In this document: in pieces, positions 8,179-18,244 of the stretch
Layout of the letters: each line of letters begins with the position of its first letter
How positions within the stretch are numbered: position 1 is the stretch's first letter
Assembly: GCF_000712135.1 (NCBI RefSeq)
Contig: NZ_JOOE01000001.1
Location: 1,426,001-1,490,000 of the forward strand
Origin: Sphingomonas sp. UNC305MFCol5.2
GTDB lineage: Bacteria > Pseudomonadota > Alphaproteobacteria > Sphingomonadales > Sphingomonadaceae
Direction: 5' to 3'
DNA: 64,000 bases
The notes under the pieces: model-generated
What the model saw: the letters and a program-made list of their open reading frames with translations, nothing else
What the model was told of the DNA's origin: nothing
Databases searched by the model: none
Translations under genes and position numbers: made by a program

Positions 8179-8681
8179 GCCCCACGCGCCGCGGCGAGCA
8201 GCTTGCGCGCGCGCAGCCACATCTCGAGCCGTTGCGTCGCCAAAAGCCCCAATGCGAGGGCGACCAGCACGTCGGTCAGCGTCATCACGTCGAGCGCCAT
8301 TCCGGGCGCAATCTCACGCGCACCGGTTCGGACCAGAATCAGCACGAGGATCAGCAGCATCGCCGCGGGAGATGCGCGCTGCGACATTTCATGCGTTTCG
8401 GGATCGACGCTGATCCGCATCATCCGGCCGCGCTGCCAGCCCAGCGCCACACCCACCGCGAGCGCGATCAGGCACCAGAGCCAGGCAAGTCCCACTGGCG
8501 GGTGCGCCCAATAGGCGACCGCCGCCACCACGATATAGATCGCGGGCACGATCCACAGCCGCTCGATCTTGAGCGGCCGCTCGCGGCCTATCCGCCGCAA
8601 CCGGAAAGCCATGACGATGGCCAGAATGACGACAGGGATCGCGAGGCGGAGCCAGTCGGACTGCGGATTCGCGGCGTTCAT
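8175..8681 (-). CDS. CcdC-like (DUF1453) integral membrane protein
   Basis: 168 residues with about four or five transmembrane helices and the 'FRLRRIGRERPLKIERLWIVP' region typical of CcdC/DUF1453 proteins (loop between helices 1 and 2). ATG 8681 begins the product at 'MNAANPQSDW'; the longer frame upstream runs through a palindromic repeat and is unlikely to be translated. Overlaps the DUF938 gene by four bases. Function is not established; some relatives lie near cytochrome c biogenesis genes, which is not the case here. Confidence 0.7.
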   Translation of the reverse strand: MNAANPQSDWLRLAIPVVILAIVMAFRLRRIGRERPLKIERLWIVPAIYIVVAAVAYWAHPPVGLAWLWCLIALAVGVALGWQRGRMMRISVDPETHEMSQRASPAAMLLILVLILVRTGAREIAPGMALDVMTLTDVLVALALGLLATQRLEMWLRARKLLAAARGA

Positions 8682-8759
8682 GGCGCCATGTTGTGGCGAG
8701 CGCGCCGCGCTTGGCAAGCGCCCCATTGCGAGCGCCGCCGGACCAGAAAGGGACGCCGT

Positions 8760-8830
8760 GCTCCGGCCGAGGCCGGAGTGTTGGATGCAAGCGCAGCAGG
8801 TTCGGCCAAGGCTCCGGCCTTCGCCGGAGC
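8760..8830. repeat. Paired palindromic repeat (BIME-like), copy 1
   Basis: Two hairpin units in the 185-base gap between the DUF6481 and CcdC-like genes. Unit 1, 8760-8779, is GCTCCGGCCGAGGCCGGAGT; unit 2, 8811-8830, is GCTCCGGCCTTCGCCGGAGC. Units start 51 bases apart. The same pair with nearly the same spacing (52 bases) occurs at 52184-52255. The rest of this gap shows no gene. Confidence 0.8.
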
Positions 8831-8866
8831 GCTGCAACCGGGGAAGGCGCTCTGCCCGAAGGTCGT

Positions 8867-9259
8867 TTACTTGCCGCCCTTGCGCGCCGGATAGCGGCTG
8901 TCGCTGCCGCGCGGAGGAAGCGTTAGTGCAGCGGCCATCTTGGCCTTGGCCGCCTCGGCCGCAGCGGCCTTCTCGGCCAGCTTGGCGGCAGCCCGCTCTT
9001 CGGCCGCACGTATTTCGGCGAGGCGCGCCGCCTCGGCATCCGCCTTGGCCTGTTCGATCGCAGCCTTCTGCGCGTCGATCGCGGCCTGCTTCGCTGCGCG
9101 CTCCGCTTCCACCGCGGCTTCACGGGCAAGGCGTGCCGCCTTGCGCTCGGCCAGCTCGGCCTCGCTCAGCTTGGGAGCGGCCTTGAGCTTCTCGAGCAGC
9201 GCCTTCTTGGCGTCGGCCGAGCGGCCGGCGCGGTCACGGAAAGTATCGTTATACGTCAT
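8867..9259 (-). CDS. DUF6481-type Ala-rich coiled-coil protein
   Basis: 130 residues. After a short 'MTYNDTFRDRAGRSADAKKALLEKLK' start (read in two parts: MTYNDTFRDRAG and ADAKKALLEKLK) residues 25-110 form an almost continuous charged, Ala/Glu/Lys/Arg-rich helix, probably a coiled coil, ending in a basic tail. It resembles the uncharacterised DUF6481 proteins of sphingomonads. It starts 23 bases after the gcvPB stop and is probably read from the glycine cleavage operon, but nothing in it suggests a role in glycine metabolism. Cytoplasmic. Confidence 0.7.
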   Translation of the reverse strand: MTYNDTFRDRAGRSADAKKALLEKLKAAPKLSEAELAERKAARLAREAAVEAERAAKQAAIDAQKAAIEQAKADAEAARLAEIRAAEERAAAKLAEKAAAAEAAKAKMAAALTLPPRGSDSRYPARKGGK

Positions 9260-9282
9260 TCGGTATTCAAACTCCTGCGCGG

Positions 9283-10851
9283 CTATTCCGCCGCCTCCGC
9301 CCGTTGGGGCTCCTTATATACCAGCACCGGCCTGCGCGCGGCGAGCGTCTCGTCGAGTCGCCGGCGCGGTGCGAAATGCGGCGCGGTCTTGATCGCGAGA
9401 TCGCCGCCCTTAGCCCGTTCGGCCACAGAACGGAAGGCACCGATGAATTGATCGAGCGTAGCCTTGCTTTCAGTCTCGGTCGGCTCGACCAGCATCGCCC
9501 CGTGGACGACCAGCGGGAAATAGACCGTCATCGGGTGGAAACCCTCGTCGATCAGCCCCTTGGCCACGTCGATCGTCGAGAATCCTTCGGGCAGTCCCTT
9601 ATCGCTGAAGATCGCCTCATGCATACACGGACCCGATTTGGCGAAGGGCGCGTCGAGCACATCCTCCATCGATCGCAGGATGTAATTGGCATTGAGCACC
9701 GAATCCTCGGCAACCTGCCGCAGCCCGTCCGCGCCGTGACTGAGGATATAGGTCAGCGCCCGAGTGAACATCCCCATCTGGCCGTGGAACGCGACCATCC
9801 GGCCGAAGCTCGACGCGTGATGCTCGCCCGCAGTCTCTTCCTCGACCAGAACGAAATGATCGCCCTGCTTCTCGACGAAGGGCAAAGGCGCGTAGGGCGT
9901 CAGCGCTTCGGAGAACACCACCGGCCCCGAGCCCGGCCCGCCGCCGCCATGCGGAGTCGAGAAGGTCTTGTGGAGGTTGATGTGCATCGCATCGATGCCG
10001 AGGTCGCCCGGACGCACCCGGCCGACGATCGCGTTGAAGTTCGCACCGTCGCAATAGACGAAGCCGCCCGCCGCGTGCACCGCGTCGGAGATCGCCTTCA
10101 TGTCGGGCTCGAACAACCCGCAGGTGTTGGGGTTGGTGATCATCACGCCGGCCACGTCCGGCCCCAGCCGCGCCTTGAGCGCTTCGAGGTTGACGCGGCC
10201 GGCCTCGGTCGCGGGAATGTCCTCGACCGAGAAGCCGGCGAACGCCGCGGTGGCGGGATTTGTGCCGTGCGCACTCTCGGGCACCAGCAGCACTTTCCGG
10301 GCCTGCTCACCCTTGGCGTCGAGTGCCGCGCGAATCGCCAGCACGCCGCAAAGCTCGCCATGGGCGCCGGCCTTGGGGCTCATCGCCACCGAATGCATGC
10401 CGGTCAGCGTCACCAGCCAATGCGCGAGCTGATGGATCACTTCGAACGCGCCCTGGCAGGCATCGACCGGCGTCAACGGGTGCAGATCGGCAAAGCCGGG
10501 CAGCCGTGCCATCCGCTCGTTCAATCGCGGATTGTGCTTCATCGTGCACGAGCCGAGCGGGAACAGCCCCAGGTCGATCGCATAATTCTGCCGGCTGAGG
10601 CGGGTGTAATGGCGCACCGCCTCGGGCTCGGACAGGCCGGGAAGGCCGATCGCCTTCGAGCGCTCCAGTCCGCCCAGCCGCGACTTGCCCGAGGGCGCCT
10701 CGGCGAAATCGACACCGGTGGTCTCGGTCGAGCCGATCTCGAAGATCAAAGGCTCTTCCAGCATCAGCGCGCGGTTGCCGGTGAAGGTCTGGCCGCCGCT
10801 CTCGCCGGCCTGCGGGGTCGTGGGGCGCCAGCCGCTCTGGTTGATCGTCAT
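9283..10851 (-). CDS. gcvPB: Glycine dehydrogenase (decarboxylating) subunit 2
   Basis: Subunit of the P protein, which decarboxylates glycine and passes the aminomethyl group to lipoyl-GcvH. 522 residues with the PLP-binding Lys in '[16 protein letters not shown]' near residue 294, and the glycine-rich loop after it. '[20 protein letters not shown]' near the N-terminus is also characteristic. The gene overlaps gcvPA by four bases (ATGA), consistent with equimolar production of the two halves of a split GcvP. Last core gene of the riboswitch-controlled operon. Confidence 0.97.
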   Translation of the reverse strand: MTINQSGWRPTTPQAGESGGQTFTGNRALMLEEPLIFEIGSTETTGVDFAEAPSGKSRLGGLERSKAIGLPGLSEPEAVRHYTRLSRQNYAIDLGLFPLGSCTMKHNPRLNERMARLPGFADLHPLTPVDACQGAFEVIHQLAHWLVTLTGMHSVAMSPKAGAHGELCGVLAIRAALDAKGEQARKVLLVPESAHGTNPATAAFAGFSVEDIPATEAGRVNLEALKARLGPDVAGVMITNPNTCGLFEPDMKAISDAVHAAGGFVYCDGANFNAIVGRVRPGDLGIDAMHINLHKTFSTPHGGGGPGSGPVVFSEALTPYAPLPFVEKQGDHFVLVEEETAGEHHASSFGRMVAFHGQMGMFTRALTYILSHGADGLRQVAEDSVLNANYILRSMEDVLDAPFAKSGPCMHEAIFSDKGLPEGFSTIDVAKGLIDEGFHPMTVYFPLVVHGAMLVEPTETESKATLDQFIGAFRSVAERAKGGDLAIKTAPHFAPRRRLDETLAARRPVLVYKEPQRAEAAE

Positions 10852-12206
10852 GCCAGCGCCTCCTCGAGCGCGGAGGCAAGCGTCTCGACGTCCTCCTCGG
10901 TGGTGGTTTCGGTGACCGCGACGACGAGCCCGTTCTGCAGTTCGGCGGCGTCGGGATAGAGCCGGCCGAGCGACACGCCGGCCAGGATGCCCTTGTCCGC
11001 CAGCGCGCGGACCACGGGACGCGCTTCCTTCGAAAGCTTCAGCGTGAACTCGTTGAAGAAGCGGTCGGTGACCAGTTCGACGCCATCGACTTCGGCCAGC
11101 CGATCGGCGGCGGCGCTGGCGGCGACATGGTTGATCTCGGCCAAACGGCGTAGCCCGGCCTCACCCAGCAAGGTCATATGTGCCGACATCGCCAGCGCGC
11201 AGAGCACCGAGCTGGTGCAGATGTTCGAGGTCGCCTTCTCGCGGCGGATATGCTGCTCGCGGGTGCTGAGCGTCAGCACGAAGCCGCGCTTGCCTTCCGC
11301 ATCGACGGTCTCGCCGCAAAGCCGCCCCGGCATCTGGCGGACCAGCTTCTCCGAGCAGGCGAACAGCCCGACATAGGGCCCGCCGAACTGCAGCCCGACG
11401 CCGATCGACTGGCCCTCGCCGACGACGATGTCGGCACCCATCTCGCCCGGCGAACGAATCGCCCCCAGCGCCACCGGTTCGGTCACCACCGCGACGAGCA
11501 GCGCTTTCTTCGCATGGCACGCTTCGGCGAGCGCGCTCATGTCCTCGATCCGGCCGAGAATGTCGGGGTATTGGACCACGACGCAGCTGGTGCCGTCGTC
11601 GATCGCATTGATCAGGTCGAGCGTGTCGGGCTCGGGCGACAGCGTCGGCAGCGAAGTCACGAGCTGATCGCCGGTGAACTTCGCCATCGTCTTCGCGACC
11701 GAGACGTAGTGCGGGTGCAGTCCGCCCGAAAGGATCGCCTTGCCGCGCTTCGTCACCCGCCGCGCCATCGTGATCGCTTCCCAGCACGCCGTCGAGCCGT
11801 CGTACATCGACGCGTTCGCCACGTCGCAGCCGAGCAGCCGCGCGACCTGGGTCTGGAATTCGAACATCACCTGCAGCGTGCCCTGCGCGATCTCGGGCTG
11901 GTAGGGCGTGTATGCCGTGAGAAACTCGCCGCGCTGGATCAGGTGATCGACCGATGCCGGCACGTGATGGCGATATGCCCCTGCCCCGAGGAAGAAGGGA
12001 ACGTCGCCCGCGGCGAGATTCTTCTTCGCCAGAGCCGACATGTGGCGCTCGACCGCGAGTTCGCTGGCGTGGAGCGGCAGGCCGTGGATCGGTCCATCGA
12101 GCCGGCCCGCGGCGGGCACGTCAACGAACAGATCGTCGACCGACTTGGCACCGATCGTGGCGAGCATCGCCTCACGGTCGGTCTGGGTAAGGGGCAGATA
12201 GCGCAT
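10848..12206 (-). CDS. gcvPA: Glycine dehydrogenase (decarboxylating) subunit 1
   Basis: N-terminal half of the two-subunit P protein; pairs with GcvPB. 452 residues starting '[15 protein letters not shown]'. Diagnostic blocks include '[13 protein letters not shown]', '[16 protein letters not shown]' and '[10 protein letters not shown]'. The catalytic PLP lysine is not in this subunit, as expected. It lies 122 bases after gcvH, the gap being filled by a palindromic repeat, and overlaps gcvPB by four bases. Glycine-responsive control by the upstream riboswitch is inferred. Confidence 0.97.
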   Translation of the reverse strand: MRYLPLTQTDREAMLATIGAKSVDDLFVDVPAAGRLDGPIHGLPLHASELAVERHMSALAKKNLAAGDVPFFLGAGAYRHHVPASVDHLIQRGEFLTAYTPYQPEIAQGTLQVMFEFQTQVARLLGCDVANASMYDGSTACWEAITMARRVTKRGKAILSGGLHPHYVSVAKTMAKFTGDQLVTSLPTLSPEPDTLDLINAIDDGTSCVVVQYPDILGRIEDMSALAEACHAKKALLVAVVTEPVALGAIRSPGEMGADIVVGEGQSIGVGLQFGGPYVGLFACSEKLVRQMPGRLCGETVDAEGKRGFVLTLSTREQHIRREKATSNICTSSVLCALAMSAHMTLLGEAGLRRLAEINHVAASAAADRLAEVDGVELVTDRFFNEFTLKLSKEARPVVRALADKGILAGVSLGRLYPDAAELQNGLVVAVTETTTEEDVETLASALEEALA

Positions 12207-12217
12207 TCAATATCTCC

Positions 12218-12318
12218 CCCCTCCCTTCCAAGGGAGGGGTTGGGGGTGGGTGAGCGCCCCAGGCGTATCGCTCGCGGAGGGCACCCGCCCCCCGGCCCCC
12301 TCCCTTGGAAGGGAGGGG
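12218..12318. repeat. Intergenic palindromic repeat between gcvH and gcvPA
   Basis: Two perfect hairpins with 10-base arms: CCCCTCCCTT/AAGGGAGGGG at 12218-12239 and again at 12297-12318, joined by a GC-rich stretch. The whole is an inverted repeat typical of dispersed intergenic palindromes in sphingomonads. It sits inside the gcv transcript and could alter mRNA stability or the ratio of GcvH to GcvP (inference). Confidence 0.8.
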
Positions 12319-12328
12319 GAGCTGGGAC

Positions 12329-12697
12329 TTAAAGCTTGCTCACGAAATCCTGGTAGGCGGCCTCGTCCATCAGGCTGTCGAGCTCGCCCGCATCGGCCAG
12401 CGTCAGCTTGAAGAACCAGCCTTCGCCTTCGGGATCTTCGTTCACCAGCGCGGGATTGTCGGCGAGCGCGGCATTGCCTTCGATCACCGTGCCGGCGACC
12501 GGCGCGTAAACGTCCGACGCTGCCTTGACGCTTTCGACCACCGCGGCGTCGTCGCCCTTGCTGACCGTCTTGCCCTCTTCGGGGGTCTCGACGAACACGA
12601 TGTCGCCCAGCTGGCCCTGCGCGTAATCGGTGATGCCGACCGTGGCGACATCGCCATCGACCTGGATCCACTCATGATCTTCAGTGAAATAACGCAT
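12329..12697 (-). CDS. gcvH: Glycine cleavage system H protein
   Basis: Lipoyl carrier of the glycine cleavage complex, shuttling the methylamine group between P, T and L proteins. 122 residues beginning '[13 protein letters not shown]'. The lipoylated Lys is in '[14 protein letters not shown]' near residue 62, in the standard context. Length is normal for the family (about 120-130). It follows gcvT after three bases. The lipoamide dehydrogenase (L protein) is not in this window. Confidence 0.97.
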   Translation of the reverse strand: MRYFTEDHEWIQVDGDVATVGITDYAQGQLGDIVFVETPEEGKTVSKGDDAAVVESVKAASDVYAPVAGTVIEGNAALADNPALVNEDPEGEGWFFKLTLADAGELDSLMDEAAYQDFVSKL

Positions 12698-12700
12698 GAG

Positions 12701-13852
12701 TCAGCTTCCCTTCCTGACGTAACGATGGGGGACGAAGGGCATCTGGACGACCTCCGCGTGGTGGACTTTGCCGCGCTGGGCAAGCGTGATGCGTGTGCCG
12801 GGCACGGCGAGCGCAGTCGGCACATAGGCCATGGCGATCGGCTTCTGGACGCTCGGCGCGAACCCGCCCGAAGTCACCTTGCCGACTTCGCTACCCTCGG
12901 CATCGACCACTGCAGCCCCTTCGCGCACCGGCTGGCGGCCCTCGACGATCAGCCCGACCCGTTTGACGATCGGCCCCTGCTCGCGCTCGAGCATGATGCG
13001 CGCATGGCCCGGGAAGCCGCCCTCCTCGCGCCGGCGCTTCTTGAGGGCGAAACCGAGAGCGGCGGAAACCGGCGTGGTCTCGGTATCGAGATCGTGACCG
13101 TAGAGCGGCAGATCGGCCTCGAGCCGCAGCGAATCGCGCGCGCCCAGTCCGATCGGCTTGACTTCGGGCTGCGCGGTCAGCGCATCGGCGAAAGCCTCCA
13201 CACCCCTTCCCGGCAGCGAAATTTCGAAGCCGTCCTCACCCGTATAGCCAGAGCGGCTGATCCAGAGCGGCACGTGCTCCCCGGCGTCCGAGCGCCAATC
13301 GAAACCCGCTCCTGTCATGAAGACCAAGCTAGACACGCCCGGCACCAGGCGCCCCAGCGCTTCGGCGGCTTTCGGACCCTGCAAAGCGAGCAAGGCATGC
13401 TCATCAAGATGATTGATGGTGATCTCGTCAGGCAGATGCTCGCGCAGATGGGCGATGTCGTCATACTTCACGGCACCATTGACCACCATGTACAACCCCT
13501 GTGCCCAGCGGGTGACCATCAGATCGTCGAGAATGCCGCCATTCTCCGCCAGCAGCAGCGAATAGGACTGTGCATTCTCTTTCAGGCCCTTGATATCCGC
13601 CGGGATCAGCGCCTCCAGAGCATCGTCCAGGCCAGGCCCATCAAGCACGAGCTGGCCCATGTGACTGACGTCGAACAGCCCGGCATGCTCGCGCGTCCAA
13701 AGGTGCTCGGCCATGATGCCTTCATACTGGACGGGCATTTCGTAGCCGGCGAACGGGACCATCCGCCCGCCCCGCGCACGGTGCCAGCTATCGAGCGGCA
13801 ACTGCAGGAGCTCCAGCGCTTCTTCGCCGTCTTCGATGGGATCGTGGCTCAT
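12701..13852 (-). CDS. gcvT: Glycine cleavage T protein (aminomethyltransferase)
   Basis: Transfers the methylene carbon from aminomethyl-lipoyl-GcvH to tetrahydrofolate, releasing ammonia. 383 residues from ATG 13852 (GGAG eight bases upstream). The open frame runs on to 13954, but that extension lies inside the riboswitch and is rejected. Blocks seen: 'ARMVPF'-like 'GRMVPFAGYEMPVQY' near residue 30, 'FDVSHMGQ', 'SGYTGEDGFEI' and 'GLGARDSLRLEA' (folate-site acidic region). First gene of the operon gcvT-gcvH-gcvPA-gcvPB. Confidence 0.96.
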   Translation of the reverse strand: MSHDPIEDGEEALELLQLPLDSWHRARGGRMVPFAGYEMPVQYEGIMAEHLWTREHAGLFDVSHMGQLVLDGPGLDDALEALIPADIKGLKENAQSYSLLLAENGGILDDLMVTRWAQGLYMVVNGAVKYDDIAHLREHLPDEITINHLDEHALLALQGPKAAEALGRLVPGVSSLVFMTGAGFDWRSDAGEHVPLWISRSGYTGEDGFEISLPGRGVEAFADALTAQPEVKPIGLGARDSLRLEADLPLYGHDLDTETTPVSAALGFALKKRRREEGGFPGHARIMLEREQGPIVKRVGLIVEGRQPVREGAAVVDAEGSEVGKVTSGGFAPSVQKPIAMAYVPTALAVPGTRITLAQRGKVHHAEVVQMPFVPHRYVRKGS

Positions 13853-13917
13853 TCCGGATACTCCGCGCGAGGCTGAACGAGGTACTGAACCACGCACATG
13901 CGCGGCAGAGTCCCTCG

Positions 13918-14112
13918 CCCCCTCTGTCACGGAACCTGAGAGCTTTCGCGCCACTCTCTTGAGAGAGCATCCGCTTACCCCTTCGGTGGCCGCCTCTTCG
14001 GCGACGCTTTCCAGAGTGTCACAGCGCGCGCGGTCCCTGGTGCCTGAGAGATTCCGGGGCGGTTGCTCCTTCGGCGGGCGGCCCTCAAAGGGCCGCCACT
14101 CTCCCGCGCGTG
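13918..14112 (-). promoter_or_regulatory. Tandem glycine riboswitch
   Basis: Read on the minus strand, two aptamers precede gcvT. The first (about 14112 to 14038) has GGGAGAG, the conserved GCCGAAGGAGCAA core and the closing TCTCAGGCACC. The second (about 14024 to 13918) repeats the pattern with GCCACCGAAGGGG and CTCTCAGGTTCC, plus an extended P-arm. Both aptamers and the short linker match the cooperative tandem class. It ends about 65 bases before the gcvT start. Glycine binding would be expected to turn on the cleavage operon. The remaining 120 bases up to 14232 show no gene and probably hold the promoter. Confidence 0.92.
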
Positions 14113-14232
14113 CCTATGCCGGTTGCCCGCCATCGACGCGTGCAGCCTTGGCCGGGGGGGTGATTCGAGTCAATCGCGAAACGCTCGCCTTCCCTTCTCT
14201 GACTCCCTTCCCTGCAAGGTAGAGGAAACAGG

Positions 14233-14898
14233 TCAGCGCGTGACGTTGTACTTCAGCTGATCCTCGGTGAGCTGGAAGCCGACCAGCGCCTCGAAAGTGG
14301 AGGAGAGCACCGCCGAGCGGATCGCCGGATCGGCGAGCGGGTCCATCGCCGCGGCCTGATCGCCCGCTTTGCGTTTCTCCGTCAGCCGCTTCCGCACCTC
14401 CTCGGGCAGCGTCGCCGCCGCACGGTCGATGCTGGCAGTAGCCTGTCCGGTGGTTTGCGCGCGGATCTGCCCCTCGGCGAAACGCACCGTCACCTGGCCG
14501 ATCCGCTTGGCGGTAACCGACGTCCCACCGCGCACCACAGTGATGAAATAGGGCAAAGTCACGTCGCGCGCCGGGCCCGGCTGGTTGCGCCGCGCAAGCA
14601 CGTCGAAGGTCAAATTGGCCTGGATCTGCGGGCCAGCCTCGTCGCAAGTCGACTGGAGGTTGGTGAGCACCGCGACCACGTCGATCGCGCTCGCCTCGCG
14701 GCTGGTCGCCGGGTTGAACAAGGTGACGTCACCGGTGCCGGCGGGCACACCGACATGCGGGCAGGCCGAGCGCACCGCGGAGATGCCGCCCTCGGTAATC
14801 TCGCCGGTGCGAGAGCAGCCGCCGGCGGCCAGCAGGATCATAATGGGAACGGCGAGCTTGGCGAGCGACACGGGCGGTACACCTTTCAGACGGAACAA
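14233..14898 (-). CDS. Putative lipoprotein, function unknown
   Basis: 221 residues. N-terminal signal with lipobox 'LLAAGGC' (Cys near residue 28), so probably anchored to a membrane facing the periplasm. The mature part has two halves: a beta-rich segment with '[20 protein letters not shown]', then a charged C-terminal helix '[17 protein letters not shown]' and a final '[17 protein letters not shown]'. I do not recognise a named family; similar proteins are common as hypothetical lipoproteins in sphingomonads. Divergent from ispH with an 89-base shared upstream region. An alternative GTG start exists at 14871. Confidence 0.7.
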   Translation of the reverse strand: MFRLKGVPPVSLAKLAVPIMILLAAGGCSRTGEITEGGISAVRSACPHVGVPAGTGDVTLFNPATSREASAIDVVAVLTNLQSTCDEAGPQIQANLTFDVLARRNQPGPARDVTLPYFITVVRGGTSVTAKRIGQVTVRFAEGQIRAQTTGQATASIDRAAATLPEEVRKRLTEKRKAGDQAAAMDPLADPAIRSAVLSSTFEALVGFQLTEDQLKYNVTR

Positions 14899-14987
14899 CG
14901 GGCCGCGCGCAAGCGAGGCCCGGAAACGCCGGCACCATAGGAACCGCCTTTCGCCCGCGCAAGCAATCGCGTAGAGCCCGCTTCGCC

Positions 14988-15941
14988 ATGGACGCGACCC
15001 GGAAACCGCCGCTCGATCTGCTCATCGCCGCCCCGCGCGGCTTCTGCGCGGGCGTCGACCGCGCGATCCGCATCGTCGAGCTGGCGATCGAGAAATACGG
15101 TGCGCCGGTCTATGTGCGCCACGAGATCGTCCACAACAAATACGTCGTCGACAGCCTCAAGGCGAAGGGCGCGATCTTCGTCGAGGAACTCGATCAGGTG
15201 CCCGACGGCGTGCCGGTGGTATTCTCCGCGCACGGCGTGCCCAAGGCGGTTCCCGCCAAGGCGGCCGAGCGCGGCCTCTCTTATCTCGACGCCACCTGCC
15301 CGCTGGTTTCCAAAGTCCATCGCCAGGCCGAGCGGCTGGTCGCGGCGGGACGGCACATATTGTTCATCGGCCATGCCGGGCATCCGGAGGTGATCGGCAC
15401 CTTCGGCCAGGTGCCTGCGGGCACGATGACCCTGGTCGAGACCGTTGCGGATGCCGAAGCGGTCGTCGTCGGCGATCCCGAGAACCTCGCCTTCCTGACC
15501 CAGACGACGCTCTCGGTTGACGACACGGCGGCAGTGCTCGCGGTGTTGAAACGGCGTTTCCCCGCGATCCTCGCGCCCGGCGCCGATGACATCTGCTACG
15601 CGACTTCGAACCGTCAGAGCGCGGTCAAGGCGCTCGCCGAACAGGTCGATATGGTGCTGGTGATCGGATCGCCCCAATCGTCCAATTCGATGCGGCTCGT
15701 CGAAGTGGCAGTGCGCAACGGCACCCGCTCGACGCTGATCCAGCGCGCCGACGATATCGACTTCGCCTGGTTCGAGGGCGTGCGCAAGGTCGGGATCACC
15801 GCCGGCGCTTCAGCGCCGGAATTGCTGGTGCGCGAAGTCGTCGAACAGATCGCAACGCGATTCGACGTGACCGAGCGCGAAGTCGAAACCGTCGCAGAGA
15901 ACATCGCCTTCAAGCTGCCCCGCGGCCTCGAAGCCGCCTGA
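14988..15941 (+). CDS. ispH: 4-hydroxy-3-methylbut-2-enyl diphosphate reductase
   Basis: Last step of the non-mevalonate isoprenoid pathway, making IPP and DMAPP. 317 residues. The three [4Fe-4S] cysteines are visible: Cys20 in '[11 protein letters not shown]', Cys104 in '[11 protein letters not shown]' and Cys203 in '[10 protein letters not shown]'. Conserved His residues 'EIVHN' (49), 'SAHGV' (82) and 'GHAGHPE' (132) and '[11 protein letters not shown]' complete the active site. The stop overlaps the next start by one base (TGATG), so translation is coupled to thrB. Confidence 0.97.
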   Translation: MDATRKPPLDLLIAAPRGFCAGVDRAIRIVELAIEKYGAPVYVRHEIVHNKYVVDSLKAKGAIFVEELDQVPDGVPVVFSAHGVPKAVPAKAAERGLSYLDATCPLVSKVHRQAERLVAAGRHILFIGHAGHPEVIGTFGQVPAGTMTLVETVADAEAVVVGDPENLAFLTQTTLSVDDTAAVLAVLKRRFPAILAPGADDICYATSNRQSAVKALAEQVDMVLVIGSPQSSNSMRLVEVAVRNGTRSTLIQRADDIDFAWFEGVRKVGITAGASAPELLVREVVEQIATRFDVTEREVETVAENIAFKLPRGLEAA

Positions 15942-16897
15942 TGGCCGTCTATACGCAAGTCTCCGCCGAGGCACTGGCGGATTTTCTCGCGCGCTTCGAC
16001 ATGGGCGAACTCGTTTCGGCCAAGGGCATCGCCGAAGGCGTCGAGAATTCGAACTATCTGGTCGACACGACCAAAAGCCGGTTCATCCTGACGCTGTACG
16101 AGAAGCGTGTCTCGGCCGACGACCTGCCCTTCTTCCTCGCCTTGCTCGATCATCTCGCCGATCGCGGCCTGCCGGTCCCGCCGGCCGTGCCCGACCGCAC
16201 GGGCCGCACGATCCACGAGATCGAGGGCCGCCCGGCCTGCCTGATCCAGTTCCTGTCCGGCGTTTCGGTCTCGCACCCCACGCCGAAACAGGCCCGCGCC
16301 GCCGGTGCCGCCATGGGCCGGATGCACGAGGCGCTGCGCGACTTCACGCTCGAGCGCCCCAATTCGCTCGGCCCTGACGATTGGCGCCCGCTGTTCGAGC
16401 GGTGCGGTCGCGATATGGATGCGATCCGGCCCGGCCTTTACGATCATGTGGACAAGGCTCTGGACAGATTGTTGGCAAGCTGGCCGCGCGACCTGCCGCG
16501 CGCCGCGATCCACGCCGATCTGTTTCCCGACAATGTGCTGATGCTCGGCGATCGCATCACCGGCCTGATCGATTTCTATTTCGCCTGCACCGAAGTGCGG
16601 GCGTACGACCTCGCCGTAATGCACGGCGCCTGGGCGTTCGACGCCGCCGGGGCGCAATATGACGCCGGGGTCGGCCAGGCATTGGTCGAAGGCTACGCTG
16701 CAAATTTCGAACTGCTGCCTGATGAGCGCGTCGCGCTGCCCGTGCTCGCCGAAGGCGCGGCGATCCGCTTCTTCCTGACCCGCATGTGGGACTGGCTCAA
16801 TACGCCTGCCGATGCGTTGGTCACGCGCAAGGATCCGCTCGCTTATCTGCGCCGGCTCGATTTCTATGCCGAACACGGAGCGGCGATCTTCGCGTGA
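15941..16897 (+). CDS. thrB: Homoserine kinase, aminoglycoside-phosphotransferase-like type
   Basis: Phosphorylates homoserine in threonine synthesis. 318 residues with the APH/choline-kinase fold of the alphaproteobacterial ThrB. Signatures: '[15 protein letters not shown]' (nucleotide loop), 'ILTLYEKRV' (ATP Lys region), '[14 protein letters not shown]' (catalytic Asp) and '[18 protein letters not shown]' (metal-binding Asp). Length is normal. It sits between ispH (one-base overlap) and rnhA (four-base overlap), an arrangement often kept in sphingomonads. Confidence 0.95.
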   Translation: MAVYTQVSAEALADFLARFDMGELVSAKGIAEGVENSNYLVDTTKSRFILTLYEKRVSADDLPFFLALLDHLADRGLPVPPAVPDRTGRTIHEIEGRPACLIQFLSGVSVSHPTPKQARAAGAAMGRMHEALRDFTLERPNSLGPDDWRPLFERCGRDMDAIRPGLYDHVDKALDRLLASWPRDLPRAAIHADLFPDNVLMLGDRITGLIDFYFACTEVRAYDLAVMHGAWAFDAAGAQYDAGVGQALVEGYAANFELLPDERVALPVLAEGAAIRFFLTRMWDWLNTPADALVTRKDPLAYLRRLDFYAEHGAAIFA

Positions 16898-17337
16898 CCG
16901 AGCTTCAGCACGTCGAGATCGCCACCGATGGCGCGTGCAAGGGCAATCCGGGGCGCGGCGGCTGGGGCGTGGTGCTGCGGATGGGCGGCGTCGAGAAGGA
17001 AATGTCGGGCGGCGAGCCCCATACCACCAACAACCGCATGGAGCTGATGGCGGCGATCCAGGGGCTCAAGGCGCTCAAACGCCCATGCCGCGTCACGCTC
17101 TCGACCGACAGTCGCTACGTGATGGACGGCCTCACGAAATGGATCCACGGCTGGCTCAAGAACGGCTGGCGGACCTCGGACAAAAAGCCGGTCAAGAATG
17201 CCGACTTGTGGCAGGAACTGCTCGCGGCGTCGAAGCCGCATCGTGTCGAATGGGTGTGGGTAAAGGGCCATGCCGGCCATCCCGACAACGAGCGCGCCGA
17301 CAAACTCGCCAGCGACGCCGCTTTGTCTCAGCATTGA
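16894..17337 (+). CDS. rnhA: Ribonuclease HI
   Basis: Degrades the RNA strand of RNA:DNA hybrids. 147 residues from GTG 16894, which overlaps the thrB stop (GTGA). The four acidic active-site residues are Asp12 ('[11 protein letters not shown]'), Glu50 ('NNRMELMA'), Asp72 ('STDSRYV') and Asp136 ('DNERADKLA'), with His126 in 'VKGHAGH'. A basic helix-loop (residues 82-101) matches the substrate-handle region. Complete single-domain enzyme. Confidence 0.97.
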   Translation: MTELQHVEIATDGACKGNPGRGGWGVVLRMGGVEKEMSGGEPHTTNNRMELMAAIQGLKALKRPCRVTLSTDSRYVMDGLTKWIHGWLKNGWRTSDKKPVKNADLWQELLAASKPHRVEWVWVKGHAGHPDNERADKLASDAALSQH

Positions 17338-17390
17338 CTGAAAACCGGGCGGCGGAACGCGGCCATGTCGTCAACAGCGATTGGGTGCCG

Positions 17391-18227
17391 TCATTGCAAC
17401 TGGCAGATGTCGACGACGTCCATGTCATTGTAGTCGAGATTCTCGCCCGCCATGGCCCAGATGAAGGCGTAGTTGCTTGTTCCCGCGCCCATATGGACGG
17501 ACCAGGGCGGCGAAATGACGGCTTCTTCATTCCCCATTACGATGTGCCGGAGGGCGTCGGGGTGGCCCATATAGTGGAAGATGCGGCTGTCGTCGTCGAG
17601 GTCGAAATAGAGGTATATCTCCGATCGCCTCTCATGGACGTGGGGCGGCATCGTGTTCCAGACGCTGCCCGGCTCGAGGCGCGTGAGGCCCATGCAAAGT
17701 GATGCGCTCTGACAGGTGTGCGGCAAAAGCAACTGATAGATGGTTCTCGCATTCGAGGCCTCGAGGCTGCCGCGCTGTAGGGGCTGGACATCGGCCGCAG
17801 TGATCTTGCGGAGCGGAAGGGCCGCGTGCGCCGGCACCGACAGCAAGTAAAAGCGGGCGCCATCCCCCGAGAAGGTGACCTCACGCGAACCCATTGGGAC
17901 GTACAGCGCCTCGTATTTCGCAAGCTGCATGGACTCGCCGTCTATGCAGACGATGCCGTCACCGCGGCCGATGTTCACGATCCCGAGTTCGCGACGTTCC
18001 AGAAACGGGTGCCCGGCGGCGCTCTCGGGTTCGGTATGATCCGGGAGCCGGAGCATATCCCCGCCGGGAACGGCGCCCCCGATCACGAATCGTTCGCCGT
18101 GCGAATAGGTCAGCACGATCTCGCCTTGTCGAAAGAGATCGGTGACGAGGTGACGGTCGCGCAGGACCTCATTCGAGGCACCCACCATCATGTCCGGATG
18201 GGCCGCGTGATAAATCTTCTTGAACAA
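17391..18227 (-). CDS. kduI: 5-dehydro-4-deoxy-D-glucuronate isomerase
   Basis: Converts 5-keto-4-deoxyuronate, from unsaturated uronates released by pectin lyases and GH88/GH105 enzymes, to 2,5-diketo-3-deoxygluconate. 278 residues, same length as E. coli KduI. Cupin metal motif '[16 protein letters not shown]' and '[15 protein letters not shown]', 'NTMPPH', '[12 protein letters not shown]' are all present. TTG 18227 is the likely start (GGGGAAG just upstream); ATG 18191 would clip conserved residues. No signal peptide, so cytoplasmic. Last gene of the minus-strand run after GH105, 17 bases downstream of it; rnhA converges from the other side. Confidence 0.93.
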   Translation of the reverse strand: MFKKIYHAAHPDMMVGASNEVLRDRHLVTDLFRQGEIVLTYSHGERFVIGGAVPGGDMLRLPDHTEPESAAGHPFLERRELGIVNIGRGDGIVCIDGESMQLAKYEALYVPMGSREVTFSGDGARFYLLSVPAHAALPLRKITAADVQPLQRGSLEASNARTIYQLLLPHTCQSASLCMGLTRLEPGSVWNTMPPHVHERRSEIYLYFDLDDDSRIFHYMGHPDALRHIVMGNEEAVISPPWSVHMGAGTSNYAFIWAMAGENLDYNDMDVVDICQLQ

Positions 18228-18244
18228 TGTCGCTTCCCCGGCCG

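Noticed and set aside
12218..12318. Possible rho-independent terminator inside the gcv operon
   Set aside because: No T tract follows the stems and genes continue in the same direction; better explained as a dispersed palindromic repeat.
9304..13876. Long plus-strand frames opposite the gcv genes
   Set aside because: Antisense to the glycine cleavage operon; no domain and no plausible ribosome site.
13853..13954. N-terminal extension of gcvT by 34 codons
   Set aside because: Overlaps the riboswitch aptamer; the proper start at 13852 has its own GGAG and gives the normal GcvT N-terminus.
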